The notes beneath the pieces were generated by a model. The model searched no databases and was not told the origin of the DNA. It saw nothing but the letters and a program-made list of their open reading frames with translations. DNA of 64,000 nt, taken from Globodera rostochiensis. Taxonomy: Eukaryota > Nematoda > Chromadorea > Rhabditida > Heteroderidae. The stretch covers positions 5,873,456 to 5,937,455 of the forward strand of contig JAEVLN010000002.1 of NCBI GenBank assembly GCA_018350325.1, given 5' to 3'. Positions 11,812 to 23,203 of this stretch are shown here, piece by piece (positions within the stretch are counted from its first letter, which is position 1; each line of letters starts with the position of its first letter). Made by a program: the position numbers and the translations under genes.

Positions 11812-12333
11812 TTAATATTACAAACCCAATTAAAATAATGTGGTAAAGTGGCACGACATTGGAAACCTTAATGTTACAATGTTTAGTATGTAAATGAACT
11901 TAGGTAAATAATGTAAAACAAAATTTTAATAAATAATATAATTATAAAATAATTTACAACCAAGTTAAAATAGACTAAAAATTGTGAGAAGAAAGAAAAA
12001 GATAAATGAAAGCCTTTGAAAAAACTCATTAAATCACGCAACAAATTTGCGATTAAAATAATGATCAAATTAAATCATTAAAATAATGCCAGGTTGAAAT
12101 GTACGCAATTTTGAACTAAATAGGGCTATTCCAAAAGCCGATAACGCACAATCAAATGTTCAAATCGTGAATTAATTTGGAATAATGAGCGTAAATTTTA
12201 GAATTGCGGTTATGAAAAATGCACTAAAAAATAAAATATTACGCCAAGGAAATATTTAAAAAAATAATGGATCCCAAATTCGAATAAAAGCAAATTATTT
12301 CAATTAATTTCCTTCGTCGCATCAACATTTTGT

Positions 12334-12411
12334 TTAAGCTGGAGCTTGGCCTTTCACAAGTTTTGCTCCTCCTACATTGCCTTCCTTATTCCCAATCCAT
12401 ATGATGATTGT
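12334..12411 (-). CDS. Short minus-strand open frame
   Basis: Reads IIIWIGNKEGNVGGAKL then VKGQAPA and TAA on the minus strand, 25 residues in a GC-richer patch. Too short to classify; listed because its composition stands out from the surrounding A-rich DNA. Confidence 0.18.
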   Translation of the reverse strand, partial: TIIIWIGNKEGNVGGAKLVKGQAPA

Positions 12412-12797
12412 TAGTAAAAAATTAAAAGTAATTAATTAGAAATTTGCAATAACCTGTTTGTTATTAAAACATAAATGTTAACCATTATTACCTCCTGCCA
12501 AAAATGAATTATAATATTTAAAATAATAACTGATAGCCCAAAATATTAAAAATTAAAAAAAGCTAACGCAACGTAGCGCAGTGAGCCTATAAAGGTATAA
12601 TATTAACCATATTTATAAATACATCTCAAAATCTAAAATAATTTACACTAAAAGCAATAGCTATAATATTATTTTGATCAGGAATTAAATCTTTAACACA
12701 ATGAATAAAATTATTTTTGTATTTCTGCTAAAAGAATTGCATTATTAAAAATAACACTTATAAATAAATTAAGTTGCTATCTCAATCAAAAGAAACT

Positions 12798-13373
12798 GGA
12801 GAGAGCCGGTTGAATTGGTTAATTAATTAAAAGTCAGTAATGCAGCAATCCTTTTTTGAAAAATTGCAAATATTATTCAGCGGTTAAACAAAAAAATTTT
12901 AAATTATCATTGTTCTAAATCTAGAACCGTGATGCTTAATCAAATCTCAAAAATATTATTTACAATTCAAATATATAAATAATTTAATATAAAATATTCA
13001 GAATATTTGCAATGAACATGTCATGCCCGATTCAAGAATATAAAACTAATAAAAAGAAATAAACTAATAGTAAACAAGGCGCTGTAAATCCTGGATGAGT
13101 ACGTATTTGAGAATAGAAATATTAAAATTTTTTAAAACAATGGATTTAAATATTTCAAAATTGGAAAGGATGAGATTGAATTGGGTGAATGAAAGGATGG
13201 TTTACTTAGTTATAAAAAGAATAATTGTTAACTCATAAAATAATTGTCAAATATAATGATTTAATACTTTTTTTATACAAAATAATAATTGATTAAAAGC
13301 TACATCCATATATTTACTTCGGCATGATGATCAAAAATTAAATAAAATTTATAAAATTATTTAATTTGACTAA
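12798..13373 (+). repeat. A-rich repeat A, copy 2
   Basis: Collinear with 6,233-6,790 from GGAGAGAGCCGGTT to the CGGCATGATGATCA word. It ends abruptly at 13,373, where the + strand switches from A-rich to T-rich and a TTGGCTAGAATCCAC word starts that recurs near 52,787. Confidence 0.8.
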
Positions 13374-13446
13374 GGTTTGTTGGCTAGAATCCACCTTTTT
13401 AATTTTGGCATTTGCTTTTTAACTAGATTTTTGAATAGTTAGATAA

Positions 13447-13602
13447 ATGTTCGACTACATCCTGAGATTTGTCATCGAAATATTGGTTTTTGCTTCGGGC
13501 CACTTTTTGGTGCAAAGCTCAACGCATTTTTTTATACTAATTTCATTATTTTTGCTTTTGAGTTTATTCCTTCTTTGCATAAAATTGAGACTAATAAGTT
13601 AA
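13447..13602 (+). CDS. Small hydrophobic membrane protein candidate
   Basis: ATG to TAA, 51 residues. It begins MFDYILRFVIEILVF, has a polar middle (SGHFLVQSST), then a strongly hydrophobic run (HFFILISLFLLLSLFLL) closed by CIKLRLIS. Two membrane segments are plausible. T-rich DNA makes hydrophobic frames by chance, so this could be spurious; the ATG start and non-hydrophobic spacer argue somewhat for a real gene. No homologue recognised. Confidence 0.3.
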   Translation: MFDYILRFVIEILVFASGHFLVQSSTHFFILISLFLLLSLFLLCIKLRLIS

Positions 13603-14251
13603 TTAGTCAAATTTATGCTCTTTTTTTTTTTGGTTTAATACTTGATAATTATAAATTGTATTTTACTTATAAGCATTAAATTGTCGAGGAGGTAATTGCA
13701 GTCCTCTCCCTTTTCATTTATGTGATGGATTTCTGTTGTGTAACATTATTTTATTTTATTTGTAAATTATTATGTCGGGACATGACATTAATATTTTATA
13801 GTTTATAAACTACAACAAAAGTGAGAATATAATTTTAAACAAAGTAATTCATATCTTTTTCTGATTTTCTATATTTCTCGGTTTTTTGTGCTAATGTTGA
13901 ATTAGATATAGTAATTTAATATTTTTTATATTTTGTAACTATCGATAATTTTATTTAACAAGCTTCAGGTTAATGATGTCTTTTTATGTTAAAATTACAT
14001 TTAAATAATTTTTACAAAAATATTTTTTGGATTTTATAATACGCTTTTTTTAATTTAAGCTATCGACCAAAATGAATTCCATTTGGAGTTGCCTTTGTCA
14101 GGATCATTTTTAATCAAAATTCGCATATTTTCATTAAAATATTCGTTTGCCATTATGGTTAGGTATTAATTATAAACTAAACAATAAAATGTGGGTATAT
14201 TTTATTTATTATATTTACGGTTTGTATTAGAGAGAAGAAATAGACGTTTTT

Positions 14252-14350
14252 CTAGCTTTGTTTCGTTTCCTTGGATTTTTTTAAAGCATCTGTTTTTGAA
14301 ATGCCACTGGGTCGGACAACACGCGTATCACTTGGATAGCGCACATTAAC
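14252..14350 (-). CDS. Minus-strand open frame, possible last exon
   Basis: Thirty-two residues to TAG on the minus strand: VNVRYPSDTRVVRPSG then ISKTDALKKSKETKQS. The basic, Ser/Thr/Lys-rich tail looks like a natural C-terminus. The DNA is GC-richer than its surroundings. No start codon; an upstream exon would be required. No family recognised. Confidence 0.33.
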   Translation of the reverse strand, partial: VNVRYPSDTRVVRPSGISKTDALKKSKETKQS

Positions 14351-15208
14351 TTATAGCCCTGTGGCGAAGAACTATGAAAAATACATAAACTATCAAATAT
14401 TTCTATATTTGATCAAAAACGCGGAAAAATAATAAGTAAGTTGGCATGTCAATAACAATAAAATACAAATAGTAATAAATATTTTTATCTAATACAAAAT
14501 TTACATAATATTAATTTTTTTACAAATCGCTGTTTTAAATATTCTATATTTTAAATTGTAGTAAGTATAATCTCGTAACAATATTAATAATAAAGCATCG
14601 TTTTTAAGCCGACATAGCTTAGTTAAAACAAAAATGTGTTGCCAAGAAGTGCACTTACAAAATAGTTTATAAACAATTAAGAAATAAAAACTATTAAATT
14701 CAAAAATAATCATTAATAATAAAAGGTATTTCAAAGACACAGTTATAGATGTAAATCTAATGAAGCAAATAAGAATATTAAACCCAGGAAATTAAACAAT
14801 TTTAAATTTAAAGTTACAATACACAAAGCAACAAAGCACTCGATGAAATTTATTAATGGAAAAAATTTGTAACGTAAAAGTGCATACAAAAACAGAGGCG
14901 ATAAATTATAAATTAAAAAATATTCTAATGTGAACAAAATACATAATTTATGATTGGATTGTCAGCTAAAGTACAAGGACGTTTGTGGACATCAGATCAG
15001 GAATGTGGACCCTGGAAAAAAAACTAATATAAAATTAATCATCAAAACAAGTTCTACTAAACAATGGTATTTAAGTAAAATAGGAATATTTTAGGGGTTT
15101 AAAACAATTTCAATTCTTTATAAATTCTATTTAAAAAAGTTTGGTGCTGAATAAATATGACTTTTTGGTACAAACAAAAAAAATGTAGTATAAAAGAAAA
15201 GTAAAAAA

Positions 15209-15316
15209 TTTAACTGGTCCCAAGGAAATGCCACAACAGAACGAACGTTTAGAACCTTTCATAACATTTTGGTAAAATATTTAAATAACCCAATGTTTAT
15301 TTTACATTCAATTAAT
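15209..15316 (+). pseudogene. Retroelement integrase-like relic
   Basis: The + frame reads FNWSQGNATTERTFRTFHN then ILVKYLNNP. The pattern S-Q-G-N-x-x-x-E-R...R-T-F-H-N-I-L-x-K resembles the end of the integrase catalytic core, where the glutamate is the last DDE residue. The inverted copy at 51,046-51,258 (minus) retains SQGNGATERTFRTIHN, closer to the expected NG-x-x-ER motif. The copy at 40,840-40,890 is broken. Only this fragment is visible; no long terminal repeats seen. Family assignment is by motif only. Confidence 0.5.
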
Positions 15317-15854
15317 TCACATTTTAAAATAATCAAATTATATTTATTTGATAATATTTTAAGAAAAGTTAATCACAAAAATTTATATATTAGTTTCATT
15401 CCAACCTTATAAAATCGTAATGTTTATAAAGCAACACGGACAACTACAAAAACAGTGATAACACAAAATGTAATAATAAATCAATAAACATTTGAACTCA
15501 AGCATTGCTTAACAGATACGAATATAAATTACTGAATTATTTTTAAAATTACAGGAAAAAAACTCTTTGATGAGGTTTTAAGCTGACAAAAACGTCATAA
15601 CTTCGATTCGCTTGAATTCGACCGCAGAGACCCAAGATGCACCTGAATCCCAAAATTCCATTAAAATTAAAAACATCAAAACCCAATTAAAATTGGTTAA
15701 AATAGATTAAAAAATTAATGCAAAATCAAAAATCGGTAAAGTAAAAAAATTATAAAATGGGTGTTGTATTTCCAACAAAGTTGGTGTTCCACGATGGGAA
15801 TCGGAAAGAACTAGACACTGAACGCCCAAAGATGGAAATAGCCGATGAAGTTAC

Positions 15855-15945
15855 TATACACCAATAACGTCCTGCGATGTTGAACGCTCATTTTCACTGT
15901 ATTAGCTGACAATCGGATTAACAGAGCAAATATTTAAGTTCATTT
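15855..15945 (+). pseudogene. hAT transposase C-terminal relic, copy 1
   Basis: The + frame reads SYYTPITSCDVERSFSLY and meets an in-frame TAG. The direct copy at 41,097-41,185 reads APITSCDVERSFSLYQL, the TAG replaced by CAG. 'TS-D-ERSFS' followed by a D-N-R word one frame away (GACAATCGG) is characteristic of the hAT dimerisation domain near the transposase C-terminus. Both copies are frameshifted and much too short to be active. Confidence 0.65.
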
Positions 15946-17050
15946 AAATGCAATATTTATATATTTAAAACTAAAAAAATTCATCTTAATAATCCTAATT
16001 GAAAATAAATTCCAACCCTTATATTTATTTAATCGAAATGTGACGAGCGTTTTCTGTTAAAAATTTAATATTCAAAAAGATAAGATTTAATTATATCATT
16101 ATCGCATATGACAATCAACAATAAATATGCACCAAAAAAATTAAATACAAAATTATATTTTAATTTCTCATTTTTATAAATATATCAAATTTAACATTGA
16201 TTTCAACGTACACATTATTTTTAATATTATATTTCTCTGATGTATTATTTTGGCGGTTACAATTATGATTTTTTAAATTTGTTTTATAATGTCAGATAAT
16301 TTTGTTTACTTAAAAATATTTATTGTTTAAGAAATTTTTATTGTAGTTTATTGTCCAATATTTATATTAAAAACCAATTATTTATTTATGTTTTTATAAT
16401 ATTTATATATTTTTTGAATTATCCTCTGGCATTTATTTTTACTTTTTGTTATTTCATTAAAGTTAAAATTAAACTTCACTCAAAGATAAATTTTTAATTA
16501 AATTAATATTTAATCAAATAAAATCTTTTTCCTAGTAAATTTGTGTAATAACGTTATTTAATTTAAAGTCCAAATGTGAAGCTAACACAATTTTGGGTTA
16601 TTTTTGTTATAATTTATTTACAAATTAGACAGTTATTGTTTCTTTAGGTTTATTTCTGTTATAATATACTTTGGTTTTATTATTTTGAATTAAGTCTTCT
16701 TTGATTATAAAGCATCTTTTGGATTATATACCATTTATATAATGTACATGAGCACAGCATGTATTCATTGAATAGAATGCCGTTGCATTTGGTAAAAAGG
16801 TAATTAAAAATGCACATCGCCAAGAGGTCGTGCGGCCCCTTGTGCTTTATAAATTAATTAGGGCTATAAGAATAGAAGTGAGTGAGAATTTATTCATATC
16901 CATTTGTTTTTAGTTTTGTATTTTGAAAGAATTGCTAACATTTTAATTTATTCTAATATTATAAAATATAGTATTAATTATTTAACATTTTTTTATCTTT
17001 TTTTGAGAAAGGTTTCAAATAAATAATGTTTTTGAATATTTGAAAAATAG

Positions 17051-17287
17051 CTTTATTCGTGCGCGGGCATAGCCGTCGGCGCAAATCCCACACAAAACAA
17101 TATTAACAAACAAACAAATTGTTTTGTTAAAAATAGCCTGTATATACGCTGTTTGTCGAAACTTCAAAACTGTCTGCCCAATCGAGTGCAAAAGCTGATC
17201 GGCTATGTACAAACATTATTTTATTTATTATTTAGTATAATAAAATTTTACATTGCATACATTACCTTTTTTTTAAACAACATATGA
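17051..17287 (+). CDS. Cysteine-containing open frame (unknown; strand ambiguous)
   Basis: Seventy-eight codons are open on the + strand, reading CAGIAVGANPTQNNINKQ, NCFVKNSLYIRCLSKLQNC and LPNRVQKLIGYVQT before a hydrophobic AT-rich tail. Five cysteines lie in the first two thirds. The minus strand over 17,015-17,212 is also open from an ATG (MYIADQLLHSIGQTV...). I slightly prefer the + reading, since its GC-richer part is free of low-complexity residues, but cannot decide. No family recognised. Confidence 0.3.
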   Translation, partial: LYSCAGIAVGANPTQNNINKQTNCFVKNSLYIRCLSKLQNCLPNRVQKLIGYVQTLFYLLFSIIKFYIAYITFFLNNI

Positions 17288-17581
17288 CACTAAGTTTTCT
17301 TGTTGTTACTCGGGCGTTTCGTAATTAAAGATTAATTATTTTTTAGCGATGGTTAACATATAATAATATTTGTAATAAATATTAAAAAAACCAATAAACG
17401 AATAAAGCTGCTTCTTTTTCATAAATAAGTTTCAAATGCTATTTTTGTTTCAGATTTTCTTATTTTTTTACATTCTAACTTTTGCTCGCTTGCATAAATT
17501 ATTCTTTCTTCTTCAAATTCATTTCGGTTAAACACATCTTTACTTCTTCATTAAATATTTCATTTAAAGTTTATTAATTGA

Positions 17582-17660
17582 CTATTCAATCTTTGCACTA
17601 CCGGTTTTTAGGATTCTTATACATCCTTCGAACTGTTGGCTGGAAATGAATAATACGTCG
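17582..17660 (-). pseudogene. Minus-strand fragment shared with 42.0 kb
   Basis: The minus strand reads ISSQQFEGCIRILKTG then SAKIE and TAG, nearly identical to ISSQQFEGCIRMLKTG at 42,002-42,060. Upstream the two copies diverge completely: the 42 kb copy has a GC-rich coding-like piece that this copy lacks. Confidence 0.35.
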
Positions 17661-18184
17661 TATCATCCTTTAAAATCATTGCAGATTACTTCTTTTTTGT
17701 AGAGTTGGTTTGATAAGATTTAATTATATCTTTATTGCATATGATAATCAACAATAAAAACGCAAAAAAAAATTAAATACAAAATTAATTTTATTCTTAA
17801 CCTTTAGATTAGTTTTTAATAACAAATTTAACATTGTTTTCAACGCACATTATTTTTAAATATTATATTTCTCTAAGTATTAATTTTATTTACTTTATAC
17901 TTATAGTTTAAGAAATTTTCAAGTAGTTTATTGTTATTTTAAATCAAAACAATATTTATATTAAAACCCCAATTATATATTGTGTTCTTATAATATTTAT
18001 ATATTTTTTAGAATTATCCTCTGGCATTCATCTTTACTTTTGTGAATATATTTTGGGTAGAAAAATAAAATGATTATAATGGTTCTTATGAGTTTAATCT
18101 GTCGCTGATTAAGCACCTTTTCACATTAGTTATTTAAACATTAAAAATTTTTAAATGCCTTTTGTTGTTCCTGACACGCTTTTT

Positions 18185-18410
18185 TGGATGAAGAGGTAGC
18201 TGGAGCACCGAGGGTGACGCCATTTTCGCGGTATTATGAATAACAAAATTGCATCTGCTGATTTGGCATTGTGCCTGCCGGGAAGACAACAAAGTCAACC
18301 CCGAAAAGCATTTGTAAAATAAAGCCGTCTATGAGCACAGTTTAAAATGAAGTTGGAGAGGAAATTAATGCTGACATTTCTAAATATTATAAAGAAAAAT
18401 AAAAAGAGTT
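18185..18410 (-). pseudogene. Degraded copy of the 43.1-43.4 kb coding segment
   Basis: On the minus strand it starts MSALISSPTSF, is interrupted by a TAA where the 43 kb copy has Tyr, continues TVLIDGFILQM, passes MPNQQMQ and, after a frameshift, reads NTAKMASPSVLQLPL and KKRVRNNK. The copy at 43,136-43,425 retains the same islands in order plus about 60 bp lost here. The conserved islands suggest an ancestral minus-strand gene; this copy is clearly dead. Confidence 0.45.
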
Positions 18411-18765
18411 TAATTTTGAATTATGGACAATACCAACTATTTACAATATGGGTCTTTTTGAGATTTGTCCGAGTACAAAAATTAATTGTTATTAATTATG
18501 TTGAATTTTAAGACAAAATGGTAATCTTTGGAATCAAGCATTGGTGCTTTTTGTACAAAAATTGAGCGGGAACTTTGGTAATTGCCATTGTTATATTAAT
18601 ATGAATTTTATTAGTCCAATATATTTGTAGAATTGTTTATTACTCAGGGTTCTTGGCTTGCATATAAAAAATAATAATATTTTAATGTGGCAATCCACCC
18701 AGAAAATAATGTATGCTTTCGCTTTCGCTCCAGGATCAGCAGGGAATGCTATTCAACAAGTTCTC

Positions 18766-18888
18766 TCAATTTATTGGCAAATTTAATTGTGCTTTTAATT
18801 CGGACAACTTTTTCTGGTCACATAGGACCGTTAGTTTCTTCATTAACTCGGCCTTCTTATTTGATAATGAACCTCCACTGTTTTGCAT
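18766..18888 (-). CDS. Conserved 40-residue minus-strand frame
   Basis: ATG to TGA, beginning MQNSGGSLSNKKAELMKK and ending LKAQLNLPIN. It is lysine/leucine-rich and probably helical. The repeat copy at 45,941-46,027 keeps KAELTKKLTVQC and ELKAQFNLPIN with the same stop; the only indel between them there is an in-frame loss of one codon. Preserved frame in a diverged duplicate argues it was coding when duplicated. Downstream (lower coordinates) the frame ends, so it may be one exon. Family unknown. Confidence 0.42.
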   Translation of the reverse strand: MQNSGGSLSNKKAELMKKLTVLCDQKKLSELKAQLNLPIN

Positions 18889-19317
18889 GTTGAGCGCGTA
18901 CAAATTGCTTTTTTTTCTCGACTTCTTTTTCGGGCAATTACTTATGAAAGTTTTGCTTCTTTGCTTCTTTGCTAAATTATTGAAATTATCTATTTATTTT
19001 GGTCGGTATTAATTTGATTTATTTTATGTGATGGTCTTTTAATTTATCTATTATAATTTAATATTTTACTTAATTCATTTTTACCCTTACTTTAAAAAAT
19101 TATTAATTTTTTAAATCATCTGCGAGTTTTTGCATATGCTTAACGCACGCGACAGATTTATGCCTTTATAAAGAGGAAACATTTTATAAAAAATATTTTT
19201 AGCTGACTGTTTTTTATTTTATTCTGTGTTAATGGAATTTTTTCTTCTTTATTTTTTTAAAATATTAATAGTCGTTGGTTTTTTCTTAATCTTTTGTATA
19301 ATCTTGGTGACTTTTCA

Positions 19318-19434
19318 TCACCGACACCATTGATCTTTTACTCGCATCTTTCTGACATTTGTACGGTACCTAATCTCGGCATTTTCCTTAATATAATCAT
19401 GCCATTCCCGCTCCTTTTTGTTTTGTATCTCAAT
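19318..19434 (-). CDS. Minus-strand charged open frame, probable exon
   Basis: Reads IEIQNKKEREWHDYIKEN then AEIRYRTNVRKMRVKDQWCR before TGA. The stop overlaps a good donor (TGTCG|GTGATG), so this could be an internal exon. Its highly charged, helix-forming composition is unlike chance translation of T-rich DNA. No family assigned. Confidence 0.42.
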   Translation of the reverse strand: MEIQNKKEREWHDYIKENAEIRYRTNVRKMRVKDQWCR

Positions 19435-19459
19435 TATTATTAAAATTATAAATATTTGA

Positions 19460-19654
19460 ATGTTTGGGCCTTTGATTACTGAACCATTTAATGCTAAAAT
19501 GAAATATCAAAAAAGTTTGGGTTTGGTGGGCGGCATTATCAAAGATTCGGACTTTCTATTAGGTCAGGGTTTGGCAATTTATCTTGACGCGTACTCCCTC
19601 AATAACCCGTTTTCGAGTAAAGGACTTGATCCATACAATATGCAAGATATTTAA
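19460..19654 (+). CDS. Open frame with protein-like composition (unknown)
   Basis: ATG to TAA, 64 residues: MFGPLITEPFNAKMKYQ, then SLGLVGGIIKDSDFLLGQG and LAIYLDAYSLNNPF, ending LDPYNMQDI. The opposite strand is full of stops here, and the DNA is GC-richer than its surroundings. It could be an exon or a fragment inserted into the repeat: the 46.2-46.9 kb counterpart of this region does not contain it. No family recognised. Confidence 0.4.
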   Translation: MFGPLITEPFNAKMKYQKSLGLVGGIIKDSDFLLGQGLAIYLDAYSLNNPFSSKGLDPYNMQDI

Positions 19655-20399
19655 CTTGGCTTTATATCTGAATTAAGGTGAACTTATTATTGTTTTTTCC
19701 TGATTTTTATTTATAAAGAAAATTATAAACAAAGTTTTCTTTTTTACATTAATGTTTTTGTTATTCTTTTGTTTAAATATTTTACTCTAATTTTTGTTAT
19801 TTTGGGTAATAGGACTTTTTGAAAATTTCATCTTTTGTTTTGCATTCAAAAAATACTAACATGAATGCTATTTATTTATATGTTTGATCAGTCTTCCTTA
19901 CTCAGTATTCGTTGGTTCCGTTATCTGATTCGTTTGACGACGCTAAATATTAATAGTTTTTATTGGTAAATGTTGTTTATCCCCGTTCAGGAGGACTTGT
20001 ATTGCTTTATTTGTAGTGCGAATAATCATAACATTTGATCAGTTTTAATTTTTTTAAATGTCACGTATTCTATATGAAATTTGTTTGGTATCGATTCTAA
20101 ATAATAAGAACTTTTAGTATTTTATATCTTTTTGTTAATTTTTGAAATATTTTTTAAATTACGTTAAGAAGGCACACATGCAACCAAATAAATGCCATGA
20201 ACTCAACATGCCACTAATTTGGTGATCATAACTCGAGTTCCATATGTTTGTTGATTTATTTAAAAAAATTTGAATCTCTTTTAGTAAATAAAATATCTGA
20301 AATTATTATGACATGCTCAACGTTGAGGAGTTTTTTTTTTATCAAATAACCCGATATTTGGAATAAATCTTTTATATTCAATTAATTAAGTTAAATTAG

Positions 20400-20576
20400 T
20401 GGGCTTATTTGGTTTTTTTAAAAAAAAGTGAAATGCAAGAAACCCATGTGCGCACGATCCATTGCATTGTGTGCTTGGTTCAACCAACGAAATGCCATCG
20501 TCTCCATCGGAGTGAGGGCGTAATTACTTTATTCGCAATTTTTAAATTGTTAAACAATTATTTCTTTGAATTTTAG
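20400..20576 (+). CDS. Open frame in a highly conserved duplicated island
   Basis: The + frame contains EMQETHVRTIHCIVCLVQ then PTKCHRLHRSEGVITLF. The counterpart at about 47,480-47,600 differs at one base over roughly 115 bp, and that base (CCA/CCG) is synonymous in this frame but changes Trp to Arg in the rival minus frame (ALTPMETMAFRWLNQA). The H-C-x2-C ... K-C-H-x3-H spacing could bind metal, but that is speculation. Upstream A/T runs differ in length, so the frame entering the island is uncertain. Confidence 0.35.
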   Translation, partial: WAYLVFLKKSEMQETHVRTIHCIVCLVQPTKCHRLHRSEGVITLFAIFKLLNNYFFEF

Positions 20577-21317
20577 ATTATACTCTTTATAGAATTTATT
20601 CAATCTATTTGTATATTTTATTTTAAACATATTTTTTGGTTGAGATTCTTATAATTAAACCTTTGAAAATAAAGTTAAATGTAAATTATCATTTTTTTAA
20701 TAATGTTGTGGGTGTCACGATGTATAATAAATATTTGATTTAAATCACATTACTTTAAATTAATTTTTTAATATCTTAGTTAATATTAATACAATGTATA
20801 ATAAATTTTATATTTTATTGTTTAAAAAATTTTCTTGGTTTTAATATTATAAATCTCTACCATTATCACTCAATTTTTAATAAAATTGAAATACAAACTT
20901 ATAGTTAGTGTATAAAAAGCACAATTAACTCCATTTATTTGTTTCTTTTATATTTAGACTTAACTGACTTAATCTTTTAAAGTTTAGTATTTACAATATC
21001 AAAAACAAAATTTAGGAATTATGTTTTTGAATACATAAAATTCCTGTTTTCCTGCGTTTAGCTCAACAGTTACCTTCTCGATGTATTCTCATATTGTTAG
21101 GGTTGTTGTTGCATTTATTTGAATTTATATCTTTATATGATTTAGAGTCAGTCACATATTAATCAATTATCAATAAAGGAATAAAAGTTTAAAAAAATTA
21201 AACTCGTTTTAAGGAGCGAACCTCTGTACGTAGAATTGAAGGACGGACCTTAAGATTTGTCCGGTCGACTTGCCACAATGTCTCTTCGAAGAAATAAAAT
21301 TTGTTTTGTATAAAATT

Positions 21318-21431
21318 TGTACACTCTTTCCCCAGGGAGGCAGGGAGTTCTGCATGTGCAGAGCACAAGTGAACCCTGCCACCTCCCCGGGAGAAAGAAT
21401 GGGAAGAGGGGATACACTCTTTTCCCTTATA
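21318..21431 (+). other. GC-rich insertion present only in this repeat copy
   Basis: Relative to the copy at 52.97 kb, where TTATAT is followed within 11 bases by ATACAAAAC (read on the minus strand), this copy has about 115 extra GC-rich bases. They are bounded by near-identical words TACACTCTTTCCCC and TACACTCTTTTCCC, like a 14-bp target duplication from retroposition. It creates two long minus-strand frames by chance. Source unknown. Confidence 0.5.
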
Positions 21432-21733
21432 TAACACCTATTCATGGGTAATTATTGTAATCTAAATAATTGGCTTTATATTTGTAAATCAAATTAACTT
21501 TGCAATTCGGATAATTATAATAACAAAATAACAATTATTATTATTGGCCGGTATGACCTTTATTTAAAAACAAGCTTTATATATTTATTAATCGCACCTT
21601 GATTTATCAAAATTTCTGTCAGTTTTGTTTTTAAAGATGAGATTTATTAAAAAACTTTTTAAATAATAATTTCATAATTTATAAAAATCCAGCCTGTTGT
21701 TGGGAATTATCTTTTAAGGAAGGGTCTTTTTTT

Positions 21734-21821
21734 GCCAATGTCAGAAGACAGGCTACTCTGTTCCTGGCTACACTCTAGGAGGCGCTAGCCGCTGCCTTAA
21801 ATGTAGCTGGCTTTTAGCGGA
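21734..21821 (+). other. 88-bp block identical to 53,190-53,277
   Basis: All 88 bases from GCCAATGTCAGAAGACAGG to TTTTAGCGGA are identical in the two duplicates, while immediately flanking bases differ by substitutions and indels. On the + strand both copies read CQCQKTGYSVPGYTLG then GASRCLKCSWLLA without a stop, giving four cysteines in C-x-C ... C-x2-C. A conserved exon or a structured RNA could explain the constraint; so could recent gene conversion. Confidence 0.6.
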
Positions 21822-23129
21822 TTCAATAAAAATAGATGGCATTGATGTGTAATTTTTATAGTATGTTTATAGCCAAGGGAATAAGTTTCTGTAAATTTTA
21901 GTTTAGAATTATATAATACACATTTTTATTTAAATTAAATTTTTTAACAAGTTTTTATTACATGCGAGTTTGATTTAACTATTATAATTAAATTATATAA
22001 ATATTAAGGGTTTTTATAGTAATAACTATATATTTCAATGTTCAATCGATTAATATTTGTTCCTTTTTTAAAATTTTCTTTGAAAAACGATAAGCATTTT
22101 AATACACAAAGCATAAAACTTAAACTCTTAATGTCTATTTTAATGAGATGCCTTGATTTTAAGTGTATTAAAATATAATGTAAATGGAAATATATAACGA
22201 TAATATATGTGTTTTATCAGATATTTTATAATATAGGTGGTATATCTTCTTTGGTGTATCTTCTTTTATAGGATTTTCAAATTTTTATAACATATTTAAA
22301 GAATTTCAAGATTTTTTATTATAAGTTTTATATTTACCCTTTATTTATTTGCTATATGTTTAAATTTGTATAGCGAGTATAACAAAATTACATTAATTGT
22401 TTTACATTTTGGAATTGAGCGAGTATGCTCCTTTCAACCGCCAAGGGCGGCGCTGACGGTGCGGCGCTATATTTGAAGTGTTTATGTATCGATTTCCTTT
22501 TATGGTTCGTTTAAAAATTTAATATCTTTTTTTACACAATCATATTTTGAAAATCACAAGTTTTGATTAAATGTGCGCATATGGCCATCTGTCCAATCAA
22601 TTCATTATTGTTCCTTCAACAAACTCTCACCTCCCCGTTAGTAAAAGTTAAATTGAAAGCCAATTGGCTGAATTATTTTTGCATTTTCATATTGGATAAA
22701 ACAATTAACAAAAAAGTAATTTCTAAAATAATGTAATAATATGCTTAGATATAGAACTTGAGTTAATGAAAATTTTATAATATATGTAAAACTTAAAATT
22801 TAATGTAATAATTCTAAAAAATAAAAACAAAAGTCATTTAAAACAAAATATATTAAAAAAGGAAGATTTAGCAACCCATTTTTTTTAAACTATTAAAATC
22901 TTGCAAAAATTTATGAAGTAAAAATAACAAAAAAAAAAAAGTGCATAAAAGCAATTAAGTGCCCCTTTTCCTGAGCATCCTATAGGATTGGGACATTGCG
23001 ATATCTTATAAGTATTCAAATTTACCCTTTAACCTTGCGCTGTTAAAGTATTGGGGTGTTCGGAAAGTTCTTGCCCTTTCGATTTTTTTAAATTGGAAAA
23101 ATCATAAAAAATTAAATAATAATCCAACA

Positions 23130-23203
23130 TTAATCAAAATATGCTCCATTATGATCTATAAAATGTTGCCTTTTTTCTGGATATATTTTTGTCTCCTGTT
23201 TTT
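23130..23203 (-). pseudogene. Mariner transposase C-terminal fragment
   Basis: On the minus strand, in another frame from the N-terminal part, the sequence reads YPEKRQHFIDHNGAYFD and stops with TAA. W-x-x-x-x-x-D-x-x-G-x-Y-F-D is the usual end of mariner transposases; the Trp is Phe or shifted here. Its presence close to the left inverted repeat shows that the element lost its middle, not its end. Confidence 0.75.

Larger units (their letters stand above)
14500..16450 (+). repeat. Composite repeat C, copy 1 (transposon relics)
   Basis: Begins with ACAAATCGCTGTTTTAAAT and an AATAATAAAGCATCGTTTTT word, both also in copy 2 (40,645-41,530). Its 14,740-15,380 part recurs in reverse at 51,045-51,600. 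It carries an integrase-like relic (15,209-15,316) and a hAT transposase C-terminal relic (about 15,855-15,945). It is A-rich on the + strand inside an otherwise T-rich block. Confidence 0.8.
13373..22700. repeat. Large T-rich duplicated block, copy 1
   Basis: Collinear segments pair with the 40.6-54.2 kb block. Approximate pairs: 14.50-16.45 with 40.64-41.53; 16.56-16.98 with 44.44-44.97; 17.56-17.66 with 41.97-42.08; 18.08-18.45 with 42.87-43.45; 18.60-19.07 with 44.08-44.43 and 45.89-46.24; 19.94-20.54 with 46.96-47.60; 20.54-20.85 with 51.95-52.22; 20.99-21.15 with 52.24-52.41; 21.20-21.47 with 52.84-53.02; 21.60-22.02 with 53.04-53.47; 22.44-22.48 and 22.66-22.69 with 53.95-54.00 and 54.20-54.23. 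Orientation is direct. Divergence is mostly substitutions and small indels. Confidence 0.85.

Noticed and set aside
20160..20230. Possible + coding frame KKAHMQPNKCHELNMPL shared with 47.2 kb
   Set aside because: The differences I can see between the two copies mostly change an amino acid, so there is no sign of selection on the frame.
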